Notes: generated by a model from the sequence alone, not told the origin. Positions 9,444-18,928 are shown, counted from the stretch's first letter. The stretch: DNA of 38,763 nt from Bacteroidales bacterium (GCA_021740905.1 JAIOYV010000064.1:1-38763); one strand, 5' to 3'. A program made the numbers and translations.

Positions 9444-9510
9444 GCACTCTTACAGAGTGCTAAAACTTCTTCACATGTCTATTCTATCGCTATTAGCCTC
9501 CTCTGGAGGC
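9444..9510. terminator. Two perfect hairpins in the kinase-glgB gap
   Basis: GCACTCT-TAC-AGAGTGC at 9444-9460 and GCCTCC-TCT-GGAGGC at 9496-9510. Both have perfect stems with three-base loops. They lie between convergent genes and could end transcription on either strand. They may instead belong to a dispersed hairpin repeat, since no T-run follows. Confidence 0.45.
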
Positions 9511-9573
9511 AGTAAGATTCTACAATTTCAGAGTGAGTTTAAAATGCGGAAATTTATCCCGTGCGGAGTATAG

Positions 9574-9647
9574 TTAAACTCAGAACTTTGAACTTTTCAA
9601 CTCTTCAACTCAGAACTGTTCAACTCGGAACTCAACAACTCCAACTA
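9574..9647 (-). repeat. AACTTTGAACTTTTCAACTC-type tandem array
   Basis: Irregular repeats of CAACTCAGAACTTTG and CAACTCTT-like units ending just before the glgB stop codon. The same vocabulary forms the array at 33361-33473. Confidence 0.7.
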
Positions 9648-9648
9648 T

Positions 9649-11679
9649 CTACACTCTCTTCCTAAACACCTGAACCGCCCTGTTGATATTGTATATTTTC
9701 AGGACATTGATATTTTTCTCTTTGTTGAATATCGACTGAAAGGCCGTTGCCTCGTCAACCCTTGCAAATCCACCAAAGGCAGCATTGTCCGAATTCAATA
9801 CCATGTCGTAGGTGCCGGCTTCGGGAATATAAAATTCGTAATCGGGCACAGCCATGTTTACGTGAAAATTGAAAACAAAGATCAGCTCGCCTCTTTTAAA
9901 GACAATGGTTTTATGCCAGTCGTCGTGCATTAATAGTTGAGGGTAATCGGCCGACATGATATTGAATGACTTGATAAGATCCAACATAGCCCGGTCCCAT
10001 TTGCCCATATACTGGTACTTCAATTGGTTACTGTCAACCAGCGACCATTGCCTGCGGGCATAATGATGGCTCCAGTTGTTTCCCTCGCGTGGAAAATCGA
10101 CCCATTCGGGGTGGCCAAACTCGTTGCCGATAAAATTCATGTATGCCTCACCACCCAGCGAAATGGTAAACAGGCGTATCAATTTATGTAACGCGATACC
10201 ACGGTCGATAACCTGATGCTGGTCGCCAACCTTCATGTGGTAATACATTTCTTTATCCATAAGGTGGAAGGCAATGGTTTTATCGCCCACTAAAGCCTGA
10301 TCGTGCGACTCGGCATAAGCTATGGTTTTGGTGTCGAATTTCCGGTCCAACATCACATAGTACATCTCTTCGAGGTTCCATGCTTCGTCCATCCTTTCTT
10401 TCAGGATTTTTATCCAGTAATCGGGGATGCCCATGCCCAACCGGTAATCGAAGCCAATACCACCATCGTCGATAGGGTTGCACAACCCTGGCATACCAGT
10501 CACATCTTCGGCAATCGAAAGGGCTTTTTTGTTGATTGTATGGATCAGTTTGTTGGCCAACTGCAAATACACAATGGCATCAAACTCAACCCCACGGTTG
10601 AAATATTTTTCGCGTGTCATGGGCAAATCATCGCCGTGGTGCCAGTACATCATCGAGCCTACACCATCGAAACGGAAGCCATCGAAATTGAATTCGCTCA
10701 TCCAGTATTTTAGGTTCGACAGCAAAAATTGGAGCACCTCGGTTTTCCCATAATTAAACAACATGGAATCCCACGATGGGTGTTCGCCACGTTGCCCACA
10801 ATGAAAATATTGGTCGCCGCTCCCATCAAAAAGGTTGAGCCCTTCGTTGATATTTTTTACGGTATGCGAATGGACAACATCCATGATAACTGCCAGACCC
10901 ATTTTATGGGCTTGCTTTACCAGTTCCATTAAATCTTCGGGGGTGCCAAAACGGGACGATGGCGCAAAAAAGTTCGACACATGGTAACCAAACGATCCAT
11001 AATAAGGATGCTCCGCAATGGCCATCAATTGAATGGTATTATACCCAGCTTTTTTTATGCGGGGAAGGATGTTCTCGGTGAACTCATTGTAGGTGCCGAC
11101 ATCTTCTTTTTCCTGGGCCATGCCTATGTGGGCCTCGTAAATGAGAAGCTCACCATGTTGTCCGAAGTCGAATTTATCGCCTTCCCAATTGAATTTTTTA
11201 GGGTTCCAAAACTGGGCGGCAAAATCTTTCGACTCGTTGTCCTGGATTAATTTGGTGGAATATGCAGGAATCCGGTAATGGCTCCCGGCATCGGAGTGTA
11301 CCAAAACTTTAAACTTGCTGCCATGTACCAGCTTGTCCTTGTATTCTTTTTTGTCGAGGATGATTTCCCAAATACCATCGTCGCCCTGCTGGAGGGGGTG
11401 GCTTTCGGGGTCCCAGTCGTTGAAATCGCCGGTCAAAAACAGGGATTGGGCTTTTGGTGCCCATTCGCGATATACCCAGGCTTTCTTTTTCGAATCGGAA
11501 TTAATGCCTAAATTTTTATAGGCATCGGCGAATTTCGACAAGCTGCCATGTTCTTTTTCTATTTCTTGGAGCCGGTCCCTGAAGCGTTGGTTCCGTTCAA
11601 ATACTTCACGGGCAACCGGCTCAAGCCAGGGATCGTTGATTACAATTGGGAGCTTTTCGATTTTATTTTGTGCTTTCAT
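9649..11679 (-). CDS. glgB: 1,4-alpha-glucan branching enzyme, GH13_8 type
   Basis: A 676-residue glycogen branching enzyme that cuts alpha-1,4 glucan chains and re-attaches them in alpha-1,6 linkage in the cytosol. An N-terminal CBM48-like domain ('YREWAPKAQSLFLTGDFNDW', about 69-88) precedes the GH13 barrel. Conserved regions are visible: 'VIMDVVHSHTV', nucleophile Asp338 in 'DGFRFDGV', acid/base Glu391 in 'SIAEDVTGMP' and 'AESHDQALVGDK'. The length and the 'YESHDQ'-type region match the eukaryote-like GH13_8 subfamily common in Bacteroidota, rather than the longer proteobacterial GlgB. No other glycogen gene is adjacent. It is transcribed alone toward the hybrid kinase. Confidence 0.93.
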   Translation of the reverse strand: MKAQNKIEKLPIVINDPWLEPVAREVFERNQRFRDRLQEIEKEHGSLSKFADAYKNLGINSDSKKKAWVYREWAPKAQSLFLTGDFNDWDPESHPLQQGDDGIWEIILDKKEYKDKLVHGSKFKVLVHSDAGSHYRIPAYSTKLIQDNESKDFAAQFWNPKKFNWEGDKFDFGQHGELLIYEAHIGMAQEKEDVGTYNEFTENILPRIKKAGYNTIQLMAIAEHPYYGSFGYHVSNFFAPSSRFGTPEDLMELVKQAHKMGLAVIMDVVHSHTVKNINEGLNLFDGSGDQYFHCGQRGEHPSWDSMLFNYGKTEVLQFLLSNLKYWMSEFNFDGFRFDGVGSMMYWHHGDDLPMTREKYFNRGVEFDAIVYLQLANKLIHTINKKALSIAEDVTGMPGLCNPIDDGGIGFDYRLGMGIPDYWIKILKERMDEAWNLEEMYYVMLDRKFDTKTIAYAESHDQALVGDKTIAFHLMDKEMYYHMKVGDQHQVIDRGIALHKLIRLFTISLGGEAYMNFIGNEFGHPEWVDFPREGNNWSHHYARRQWSLVDSNQLKYQYMGKWDRAMLDLIKSFNIMSADYPQLLMHDDWHKTIVFKRGELIFVFNFHVNMAVPDYEFYIPEAGTYDMVLNSDNAAFGGFARVDEATAFQSIFNKEKNINVLKIYNINRAVQVFRKRV

Positions 11680-11825
11680 AATGTCGTTTCAAATTAGCTG
11701 ACAATAATACGAAAAATAAGGCATTGAAATATTGTTTAAACCCCGGAATTAAAATTTGATGAATGTATAAAGGTCTTATAAAGCATTTGCTTTATTCTTT
11801 CTCATAAAACCTCACTATAATCGAG

Positions 11826-11846
11826 GGTTTCGCTCAAAGCGAAGCC
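11826..11846 (-). terminator. Hairpin just downstream of the T9SS protein gene
   Basis: GGTTTCGCTCAAAGCGAAGCC forms a stem of about eight pairs (TTCGCT/AGCGAA extended by GG/CC) around a CAA loop. It lies five bases past the minus-strand stop codon at 11851. There is no T-run, so it is a weak terminator candidate. Confidence 0.4.
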
Positions 11847-11850
11847 TTCG

Positions 11851-13902
11851 CTATATCTTCACAAACTTCTTCACCCAAACCTCCTCCCTGCCTATTGCCC
11901 GGATAAAATAATTGCCTGGTGACAGACCTGAAATATCAAACGTTTCCTGTTTATTGTTGCTGATTATTTTTCGGAGAAGTTTGCCTGTGGGGGAGTAGAG
12001 TTCAACTGAACTAATTTTGGAGGGTGATGAAATTGTTATGTTTCCTTGTGCCGGGTTGGGGAATAATTGGAACTTCCCATGTGGCGACTCATTTTCTGAA
12101 ATCCCAATATTGCTTATGGTATAGCAGGCACTGGTGTCGGTGCAGCCATTTTCTGTAACAATTACTGCAAAGCTACCATTAACTGTGGATGTAAAGCTTT
12201 GGCTAATTTCACCAGTAATTGCTGTGTTCCCGTTGGCACAGTCGATCCATTGATAAGCTGCCCCGGGTGAACTGGCAAGCAAAGTGTTTGCATTTTGACT
12301 AACCGAAATATCGACCGTAAGTATGGTTAGGTTTAACCGGATAACACTGTCGCAACCTTCGGAGGTCATTAGTGGGTGGTTGTAAATTCCACTGACCGTA
12401 AGTTGGGAGCCATAGAAGTTATAGCTGACACAGGCTTCCTCAGTAATAGTCGTTAAAATATCAGGGCAAGGATTTAGCTTAACCACAAAGGCATCAGTTT
12501 CACCCACGGTTGATAAGTTGGCGAAACCTGGCCCTGGATCCAAATCCGCTTCAATGCCAAAAAATCCGGTTGCATAGATATTTCCTATGGGATCCAGGGT
12601 AAGTGAGAATCCCCTATCGGCAGGCCAATTGGATGCTCCCCCCATGTTCCGGGCCCATTTAAAGTCGCCATTCGAGTTGAGGCTAAACAGGCAAATATCG
12701 AGGCTGCCGTTCGAAATCAAGTTATAAACACCTACACCCGGGTCGAAATCAATCGTACCTTGAAACGACCCAATGCAATAGATATTTGCCGTATTGTCAA
12801 GGTGCATTGATTGCCGCCAACCTGATTGTAGATACCCCATATTTTTCGCCCAAATAAAATTGCCCGCCCCATCGAGCTTCGAAACAAAAGTTGTATAAGA
12901 ACCAGAGGAAACAAACATGCACGTGTCCGGGCCTGGGTCACAATCCATCGAATCGGAGGAAAACTCCCCCACATAATACACATTACCAAAGGAATCGATA
13001 TCCAATCCAGAAGGATGATCCCAATCGTTTCCCCCTACACTTTTTGCCCAAATAAGATTCCCAAAAGGATCGTACTTTGCAAGAAAAATATCGCTCCAGC
13101 CATTCGTTGTATAGCTTAAAACACCTGGCCCGGGATCGAAATCAACAATTCCTGTAAACTGCCCCGAGATGAAAATATTCCCACTATTGTCCAAGGCTAG
13201 AAGGAAGGGATCTTCACCATCGCCCCCTGTAACCATTTTGGCCCAAATAAAGGTACACATCGAATCGTATTTGGCGAAAAACATTTCTCCACTTGAAGTA
13301 GTAGAGAGATTAAAAACCCCGATCCCCGGGTCGAAATCTTCGGTACCATTAAACCTTCCACTTAAATATATATTTCCAAGAGGATCGGTATCTATTCCCT
13401 GACCAGAAGTCTCGGCTTCTGTTAAGCCCTTTGCCCAGATAAAATTGCCCGACGAGTTCAACTTCAAAATAAAACACCCTCCACCAAGTGCATTGCCAAG
13501 ATTATAGATAGCTGGCCCCGGATCGAAATCTACAATCCAGGAAAACCCTCCGGTTAGCAAAATATTATTACTCCCGTCCAATGCCATCGATGCAACATGA
13601 TCGCCATAAGCTGCGCCTATCCTTTTTGCCCAGACAAAATTCCCCAAGGCATCCAATTTCAAAATAAAAATATCATCGCTGCCAGCCGAGGTAAGATTAT
13701 ATACCGCCGGGCCGGGATCGAAATCGACCGTCTCCTGAAAAACCCCTACCGTGTAGGTGTTTCCCAAAGCATCCACTTCGATAAGTTCACCCTGGTCGCC
13801 CATAGACCCACCAAAGCCGACGGCCCACTCGAAACTTTGGGCACTTAGGTTTATTGCAATCAAACAAAGACTAAAAAGAATCAAGGATTTTTTCATTTTC
13901 AT
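11851..13902 (-). CDS. Secreted SBBP-type repeat protein with T9SS sorting domain
   Basis: A 683-residue exported protein. Residues 1-21 are a signal peptide ending at NLSAQ. Seven repeats of about 60-70 residues follow, each with a 'DFDPGP' element, a 'GNFIWAK' strand and an 'NIYxxGxF' strand, as expected for an SBBP-like beta-propeller. A segment with 'EGCDSVIRLNLTI' and 'ENGCTDTSACYTI' resembles gliding-motility or adhesin spacer domains. The last 75 residues ('FQLFPNPAQGNITI'...'GLSPGNYFIRA'...'KKFVKI') are a type A T9SS C-terminal domain, which directs export across the outer membrane and is removed at the surface. The conserved DPGP turns may bind calcium, but this is inference. The gene is monocistronic. 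Confidence 0.88.
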   Translation of the reverse strand: MKMKKSLILFSLCLIAINLSAQSFEWAVGFGGSMGDQGELIEVDALGNTYTVGVFQETVDFDPGPAVYNLTSAGSDDIFILKLDALGNFVWAKRIGAAYGDHVASMALDGSNNILLTGGFSWIVDFDPGPAIYNLGNALGGGCFILKLNSSGNFIWAKGLTEAETSGQGIDTDPLGNIYLSGRFNGTEDFDPGIGVFNLSTTSSGEMFFAKYDSMCTFIWAKMVTGGDGEDPFLLALDNSGNIFISGQFTGIVDFDPGPGVLSYTTNGWSDIFLAKYDPFGNLIWAKSVGGNDWDHPSGLDIDSFGNVYYVGEFSSDSMDCDPGPDTCMFVSSGSYTTFVSKLDGAGNFIWAKNMGYLQSGWRQSMHLDNTANIYCIGSFQGTIDFDPGVGVYNLISNGSLDICLFSLNSNGDFKWARNMGGASNWPADRGFSLTLDPIGNIYATGFFGIEADLDPGPGFANLSTVGETDAFVVKLNPCPDILTTITEEACVSYNFYGSQLTVSGIYNHPLMTSEGCDSVIRLNLTILTVDISVSQNANTLLASSPGAAYQWIDCANGNTAITGEISQSFTSTVNGSFAVIVTENGCTDTSACYTISNIGISENESPHGKFQLFPNPAQGNITISSPSKISSVELYSPTGKLLRKIISNNKQETFDISGLSPGNYFIRAIGREEVWVKKFVKI

Positions 13903-14492
13903 ATATTTTTATGTGATTGAAGAATTTCGATTGATAATAATACCGATTACTATTTGAAATGCGCCTTTAGTTCGGTTCCCTCCTAAAGCCCCTTTAAATA
14001 TGTACCGGCATTTACCATTACAATAAGCAAAATGACTTTCAGCGCAATTTGTTATGTAATTGGTATAAATTCGCATTTCGATGAATATGTTAATTGAAGC
14101 ATAGGGAAAAAATTAGTTCATTCAAATATCGTAAATCTTTTTCAATTTGTGGGGATTAATATCTGTTTTTCGCCTTTCTTCAAAAACTGCTGTAAAGTAT
14201 CTCCACTTTTTTTGTTATTCCTTAAAACAGAACTAAATTGGCGACCTTAAATTTTAGATGCAAAACCAGCTTCTAACATGACGATAATAAGTAGTTGGGA
14301 ACAAGCAAAAAGGTGTTGCATGTAAGAACTAAGGTTAGTTTATTTTGATAATGAATGAAGATGAAACATAAACGATTAAATGATTAACTCGCACAGTGAT
14401 GATATTAAACCGGAATTCATTTTTAGAAACTGATTAGTGTCATCCTTATATTCGTGTTAATTTGTGTAATTCGTGGCTAAATTAAAATTAGA
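13903..14492. other. Intergenic region upstream of gatE
   Basis: A 590-base gap between divergent genes. No coding sequence can be supported. The last 60 bases (about 14440-14480) contain TTCGTGTTAATTTGTGTAA then TTCGTGGCT, a dispersed repeat word common in bacterial intergenic DNA. The remainder is AT-rich with no clear promoter or RNA. Confidence 0.5.
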
Positions 14493-16472
14493 ATGAAGAA
14501 AAAATTCAACCCGCAGCAAAATTATAATAGTACCCGTAAAGCAATCGGATATGTCACCCGCAAGGAAGCCACTGCCGACGACTATAAGCGCATTGGTTTT
14601 ATGTCGGGGCTTGAGGTGCACCAGCAACTGAAAACCAAGAAGAAATTGTTCTGCCATTGCCCGGCAGGTGTGTATCATAGCCACGACGACTACGATGCAG
14701 AGGTGATTCGACACATGAGGCCTACGCTCTCGGAACTTGGCGAATATGATGGCACGGCCCTGATGGAGTTTCGGACCCGGAAGGAGATTATTTATCGCCT
14801 GAATAACAAAACGGCTTGCACTTATGAGGTTGACGATACACCCCCTTTCAAAATTGATTCCGAGGCTCTCGAATATGCCCTGGAGATTTCCATGCTGTCT
14901 AAACTGAATATTGTGGGCGAAGTTCACATCACCCGGAAACAATACCTCGATGGAAGTATTCCGACCGGATTTCAACGGACAGCCATTCTTGGCGTAGAGG
15001 GGGAAATTCAACTAAAAAACAAAAAAATACGGCTGATACAATTAAGTATCGAGGAAGATTCGTGTCGCGAAATATCCGATATTGGCCACACCCGCATTTA
15101 CAAAACCGACCGTCTGGGAATGCCATTGATCGAAACAGTGACCTATCCTGAGTGTATGACCCCTGACGAATTGATGGAAGCTGCCCAGGTAATTCGTTTC
15201 CTCAACCGAAGTACAGGAAAGGTCCGCACGGGCATTGGTGCAGGCCGCGAAGATGTGAACGTAAGCTGCAAGGGTGGCACACGGGTCGAGATAAAAGGGG
15301 TTGCCCACAACAAATGGATCCCCGAACTGTCGCACAACGAATCGTTCCGGCAATGGGCCTTGCTCAACGTAAGAAACATTTTGCGCGACCGGGTAAAAGA
15401 TTACAAAAATTGGAAAATAGAAGCTGCCAACCTCGATTACGATGTATTCCATAAATTGAACGAAAACCTGAAAGAAGCCAAAGACCGGGGATATAAACTG
15501 TACATTATCAATCTCCCTCAATTCAAAGGCATTCTTTCACATTTCACTCAACCTGGCAAAATGTTTTCGGATGAAATCAGCGACCGATTGAAAGTGATTG
15601 CCTGCCTCGAAAAACCTTACATGGCCCACACCGAAGAATTTGGCGAGTTTATCAGCAATACCGATTTCAATGTGCTGGCCCCAATGGTGAGCGCAGAGGA
15701 AGGCGATGCACAAATCTTGCTTTGGGGACCCGAAGATGATATGAAAACAGCTTTGGAAACCATCGAAGAACGATGCCAGATGGCCTTCGAGGGTGTCCCC
15801 AACGAAACCCGGAAATCGTTCGAGAACGGGACGACCATATTCGAGCGTGTGTTGCCCGGTGCCGACCGTATGTATCCCGACACCGATTCGGCCCCTATCC
15901 CTCTGGAAGATGCCTACATCGAACGCTTAAGAAAGAATTTACCTGTTGATGTGGCTGAACGCTACCAGCAATTGCGCGATTGGAAAGTGCCGGAAGATAC
16001 ATACACCTATATCCTTCGAAACAACTTGGTGCCGATTATCGAGCGAATTGTGAAAGATCATAAAATCGAAGCCCGGTTTGTTGGGACTTTCTTTGGCCAT
16101 ACCTTGAAAAATGTAGAAGGCAGGATTCATAAACACATCGATTTCAGCTTTGAGAAAATTTACGATTTGTTCGCTTTTATCAAGAAAGAAAAGCTGGATG
16201 TGGCCATTGCCAAAACGATGCTGCCCATTGTGTATGAATACCCCAAGTTGGATTTCAATTCGGTTTTGACAACACTGAAATTCAAAAAACGCAAAAAGGA
16301 AGAACTACTTGCACCCATCGAATTCTTGAACGAAAAATTCAAAGAAATTAAAATCTCCGACAAAGAAGATGTAGGGATTGATTGGCTGATGGGACAAATG
16401 CAAAAGCAAGCTGCCGGAAACATGCCGATGGCCGAGCTTCGAAATCAAATTGAGAATATAGTAAAGAAGTAA
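14493..16472 (+). CDS. gatE: Glu-tRNA(Gln) amidotransferase subunit E (archaeal type)
   Basis: A 659-residue GatB/GatE family protein. It would bind mischarged Glu-tRNA(Gln), activate the glutamate by phosphorylation and use ammonia from GatD to make Gln-tRNA(Gln). Residues about 37-290 carry the family core ('GFMSGLEVHQQLKTKKKLFCHCP', 'RKQYLDGSIPTGFQRTAILG', 'GAGREDVNVSC'). An AspRS-like insertion specific to GatE is visible around 370-475 ('FGEFISNTDFNVLAPMVSAEEGDAQILLW'). A long helical/YqeY-like tail follows. Length and insertion separate it from bacterial GatB (about 480 residues). The partner gatD follows 71 bases downstream. GatDE is regarded as the archaeal system, so this points to inter-domain transfer. 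Confidence 0.92.
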   Translation: MKKKFNPQQNYNSTRKAIGYVTRKEATADDYKRIGFMSGLEVHQQLKTKKKLFCHCPAGVYHSHDDYDAEVIRHMRPTLSELGEYDGTALMEFRTRKEIIYRLNNKTACTYEVDDTPPFKIDSEALEYALEISMLSKLNIVGEVHITRKQYLDGSIPTGFQRTAILGVEGEIQLKNKKIRLIQLSIEEDSCREISDIGHTRIYKTDRLGMPLIETVTYPECMTPDELMEAAQVIRFLNRSTGKVRTGIGAGREDVNVSCKGGTRVEIKGVAHNKWIPELSHNESFRQWALLNVRNILRDRVKDYKNWKIEAANLDYDVFHKLNENLKEAKDRGYKLYIINLPQFKGILSHFTQPGKMFSDEISDRLKVIACLEKPYMAHTEEFGEFISNTDFNVLAPMVSAEEGDAQILLWGPEDDMKTALETIEERCQMAFEGVPNETRKSFENGTTIFERVLPGADRMYPDTDSAPIPLEDAYIERLRKNLPVDVAERYQQLRDWKVPEDTYTYILRNNLVPIIERIVKDHKIEARFVGTFFGHTLKNVEGRIHKHIDFSFEKIYDLFAFIKKEKLDVAIAKTMLPIVYEYPKLDFNSVLTTLKFKKRKKEELLAPIEFLNEKFKEIKISDKEDVGIDWLMGQMQKQAAGNMPMAELRNQIENIVKK

Positions 16473-16543
16473 TAATTCAGATTGCAGCTTGAAATTCATC
16501 AATATTTTCATGCTGTGGTCGAAACATATAAATTCAAGAAACA

Positions 16544-17971
16544 ATGGCTAACGATTTTTTTCAAGGCTACAAAGGAAGGTCGCTGAACATATTAAAGAAA
16601 TACAATGTACGGGTTTGGGGACAGGCCGAAGTGTACACTACTCGTGGGACTTTCATGGGCACCATCCTGCCCCGCTCCGAAAACGACGATGACCTGCACA
16701 TCGTGATGAAGATTATTACAGGTTACAACATTGGCATCGACATCCTCACCATCACCGACATGAAGGAAACCGGCTATAAAAAAGCCAACTATAAAATCCC
16801 TGAAAAGGAATTCCCCTTCACCGATGGCCAGCCTTCCGTGAAATTGATTGGCACCGGGGGCACTATCGCCTCTCGTCTCGATTACAGGACCGGCGCTGTG
16901 ATCCCGGCTTTCTCGCCCGGCGAATTGTATGGCGCCGTGCCCGAATTGGCCGACATCTGCAACCTGACCACCGAAAAAGTATTTGCTGTTTTTAGCGAAA
17001 ACATGGGACCCGATCAATACAAGCAATTGGCCATTTCCATAGGAAAAGAAATCGAAAACGGCATCGATGGCATCGTTATCGGTCATGGAACCGATACCTT
17101 GCACCACACTGCTGCCGCCCTTTCGTTTATGATCCAGGATTCGCCCATTCCAATAGTCTTGGTAGGTTCGCAACGATCCAGCGACAGGCCCTCGTCGGAT
17201 GCTGCGCTTAACCTCATCCATGCCGCCTACACTGCCGGTCACTCCGACATTGCCGAGGTAATGGTATGTATGTTCGGCCCCACTTCCGATGAATATGGTT
17301 TCCTGCACCGGGGCACACGGGTACGAAAGATGCACTCGTCATACCGTTCCACTTTCCGCACCATTGGCGACACACCTCTGGCTACCGTAAAACGGACAGG
17401 TGTGACAATGATCAAACAAGAATACAAGCACCGCCGGAAAGACCGAAATGTAAAAATCGTCCCTTATTTTTCTGAGAAGGTTTCGATGGTTTACTATTAC
17501 CCACACATGCAAGCCGATGTAATCGACTCGTTGATCGACAATGGCTACGAAGGGATCATTATCGTAGGAACAGGTCTGGGCCATGTGAACAAGGAATTGT
17601 ACCCTGCCCTTGAAAGAGCCAAAGAAAAAGGCGTTCATGTATATATGACCCTGCAAACCATCTGGGGTTACGTACACATGTTTGTCTACGACACCGGCCG
17701 CGACATGATGGCAAAAGGCGTAGTCCCGGCTGGCAACATGCTTCCGGAAGTTGGTTTCATCAAATTAGGTTGGGCCATGGGAATTGTCGAAGAAGAAGAA
17801 CGGGTGCAAGGCAAGAAGTTCTCGAAAGAAGAGAAAATCGATAAGGTGAAAGATATTATGCTCACCCCAATCAACGATGAAATTACCGAACGCGAACCTT
17901 ACAATGGCTACCTGGTATATCAGGGCGGAGTGCCTGAGGTGGAGGAATTTGTGCGGAAGTTTAGGAAGTAG
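16544..17971 (+). CDS. gatD: Glu-tRNA(Gln) amidotransferase subunit D (archaeal type)
   Basis: A 475-residue GatD. The N-terminal barrel (about 1-95) is the GatD-specific extension, and the rest is an L-asparaginase-like glutaminase that releases ammonia for GatE. Catalytic-type motifs are 'GTGGTIAS' with Thr107 and 'GHGTDTLHHTA' with Thr183-Asp184. 'GSQRSSDRPSSDAALNL' and 'RGTRVRKMHSSYRSTF' match asparaginase-family strands. The N-terminal domain and linkage to gatE rule out an ordinary asparaginase. It is probably co-transcribed with gatE. Partner aminoacyl-tRNA synthetase genes are not in the window. A GatCAB or GlnRS gene elsewhere would make this system redundant. Confidence 0.92.
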   Translation: MANDFFQGYKGRSLNILKKYNVRVWGQAEVYTTRGTFMGTILPRSENDDDLHIVMKIITGYNIGIDILTITDMKETGYKKANYKIPEKEFPFTDGQPSVKLIGTGGTIASRLDYRTGAVIPAFSPGELYGAVPELADICNLTTEKVFAVFSENMGPDQYKQLAISIGKEIENGIDGIVIGHGTDTLHHTAAALSFMIQDSPIPIVLVGSQRSSDRPSSDAALNLIHAAYTAGHSDIAEVMVCMFGPTSDEYGFLHRGTRVRKMHSSYRSTFRTIGDTPLATVKRTGVTMIKQEYKHRRKDRNVKIVPYFSEKVSMVYYYPHMQADVIDSLIDNGYEGIIIVGTGLGHVNKELYPALERAKEKGVHVYMTLQTIWGYVHMFVYDTGRDMMAKGVVPAGNMLPEVGFIKLGWAMGIVEEEERVQGKKFSKEEKIDKVKDIMLTPINDEITEREPYNGYLVYQGGVPEVEEFVRKFRK

Positions 17972-18122
17972 GAAATGATTATTGTTGAATGGGAGATTGA
18001 GGGATATGGATTAATTACATATAATCTTTGATTCCCGTTCTGTTTTTTTGAAAAACTCACAGTTATAGGACATATATCAAGTCTTCCATCTTTTGTCATA
18101 GATCAAATATACAGATTATTAA

Positions 18123-18407
18123 TCAGCCTGTAATTATCAAGATTATAAATGGAATCAATGATAAAAATGCAGTGAAAAGATAAAGTATCCTTTTGTCCTT
18201 TTTAACAATTCCAGCGATAATAAATCCGATGAAATAAGTAATTGTCATGATGAGATTTGTCATTCCTAAAAAAGGAATTACAATTCCACCCGCAAAATGG
18301 TTATCACTATAATCAGCTGTAATCCATTTATGTAAAATCAATGATTGAATTACCACAAAAAGTACTATGATTATTGAATATTTAATATTGTTTCTTAACC
18401 CATTCAT
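18123..18407 (-). CDS. Small membrane protein of unknown function
   Basis: A 94-residue protein with about three hydrophobic segments (residues 10-26, 40-67 and 75-92) separated by short charged loops ending in 'VKKDKRILY'. It would sit in the cytoplasmic membrane. No domain was recognised. It follows the hicAB pair on the same strand but is separated by 90 bases. Its base composition is AT-rich like the other genes in this patch. Confidence 0.5.
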   Translation of the reverse strand: MNGLRNNIKYSIIIVLFVVIQSLILHKWITADYSDNHFAGGIVIPFLGMTNLIMTITYFIGFIIAGIVKKDKRILYLFTAFLSLIPFIILIITG

Positions 18408-18497
18408 GCTCTTAATCTTTCATTATTCCTTTAATAAATCGAATTTGTCATTTTTAAATTTAATGGGCTGAATAATTTGCCGGAAAATTGAAGTTTG

Positions 18498-18737
18498 TTA
18501 TGCAAAGGCTAAAATTTGGTTTGCTATCCCTCTTCCTATGGTAGCGGGGGGAAGTACTTTATTTTCGCTACGAGCAAGGTACAACCATTCATCTACGATG
18601 GTGCATAACTCTTTATAAACCTCAATTTCATTTGCTCCGTGGCAACATGGCCCAATAATCCCAGGACATTGCCCAACATAAACCTGATCCTCTTCCGACC
18701 ATTCAACTATCTTAAGATATTTTGCGCTGTCTTTCAT
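18498..18737 (-). CDS. hicB: HicB-family antitoxin
   Basis: A 79-residue HicB-like antitoxin. The fold is read from 'KIVEWSEEDQVYVGQCPGI' (first strand and turn), 'GANEIEVYKELCTIVDEWL' (helix) and a short C-terminal tail. It should bind and block HicA and repress the pair's promoter. It overlaps the end of hicA by four bases, so the two are translationally coupled in the usual toxin-first order. It is shorter than HicB proteins with a full C-terminal DNA-binding domain, so promoter binding is uncertain. Confidence 0.82.
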   Translation of the reverse strand: MKDSAKYLKIVEWSEEDQVYVGQCPGIIGPCCHGANEIEVYKELCTIVDEWLYLARSENKVLPPATIGRGIANQILAFA

Positions 18738-18928
18738 TTTCTTAATCCTTCTATTTTACTCTTTACTTCTTTTTCTTGATACTTTAATGCATCATCTCCA
18801 GGATTTCCCGATAAGGTAACTCTGGCTCCACCTGGATGTTCAAAGTTTCTGTGACTTCCCTTTCCTCCTCTATTTACAAATCCTGCTTTCACTAGTATTT
18901 TGATTAACTCTCTAATCTTTACAGGCAT
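18734..18928 (-). CDS. hicA: HicA-family mRNA interferase toxin
   Basis: A 64-residue double-stranded-RNA-binding-like toxin. The catalytic His lies in 'GKGSHRNFEHP' (His26), and the first helix is 'IRELIKILVKAGFV'. HicA cleaves mRNA without the ribosome and halts growth until neutralised by HicB. The length and motif spacing are normal, so it looks intact. It is the first gene of the pair, and hicB starts inside its stop codon. Confidence 0.85.
   Translation of the reverse strand: MPVKIRELIKILVKAGFVNRGGKGSHRNFEHPGGARVTLSGNPGDDALKYQEKEVKSKIEGLRK

Noticed and set aside
9574-9647. CRISPR array
   Set aside because: Units are short, irregular and without spacers of uniform size; no cas genes are nearby.
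16592-17335. Minus-strand ORF of 247 codons
   Set aside because: Antisense shadow of gatD.
16544-17971. Simple L-asparaginase instead of GatD
   Set aside because: The N-terminal barrel domain and the adjacent gatE fit GatD, not a free asparaginase.
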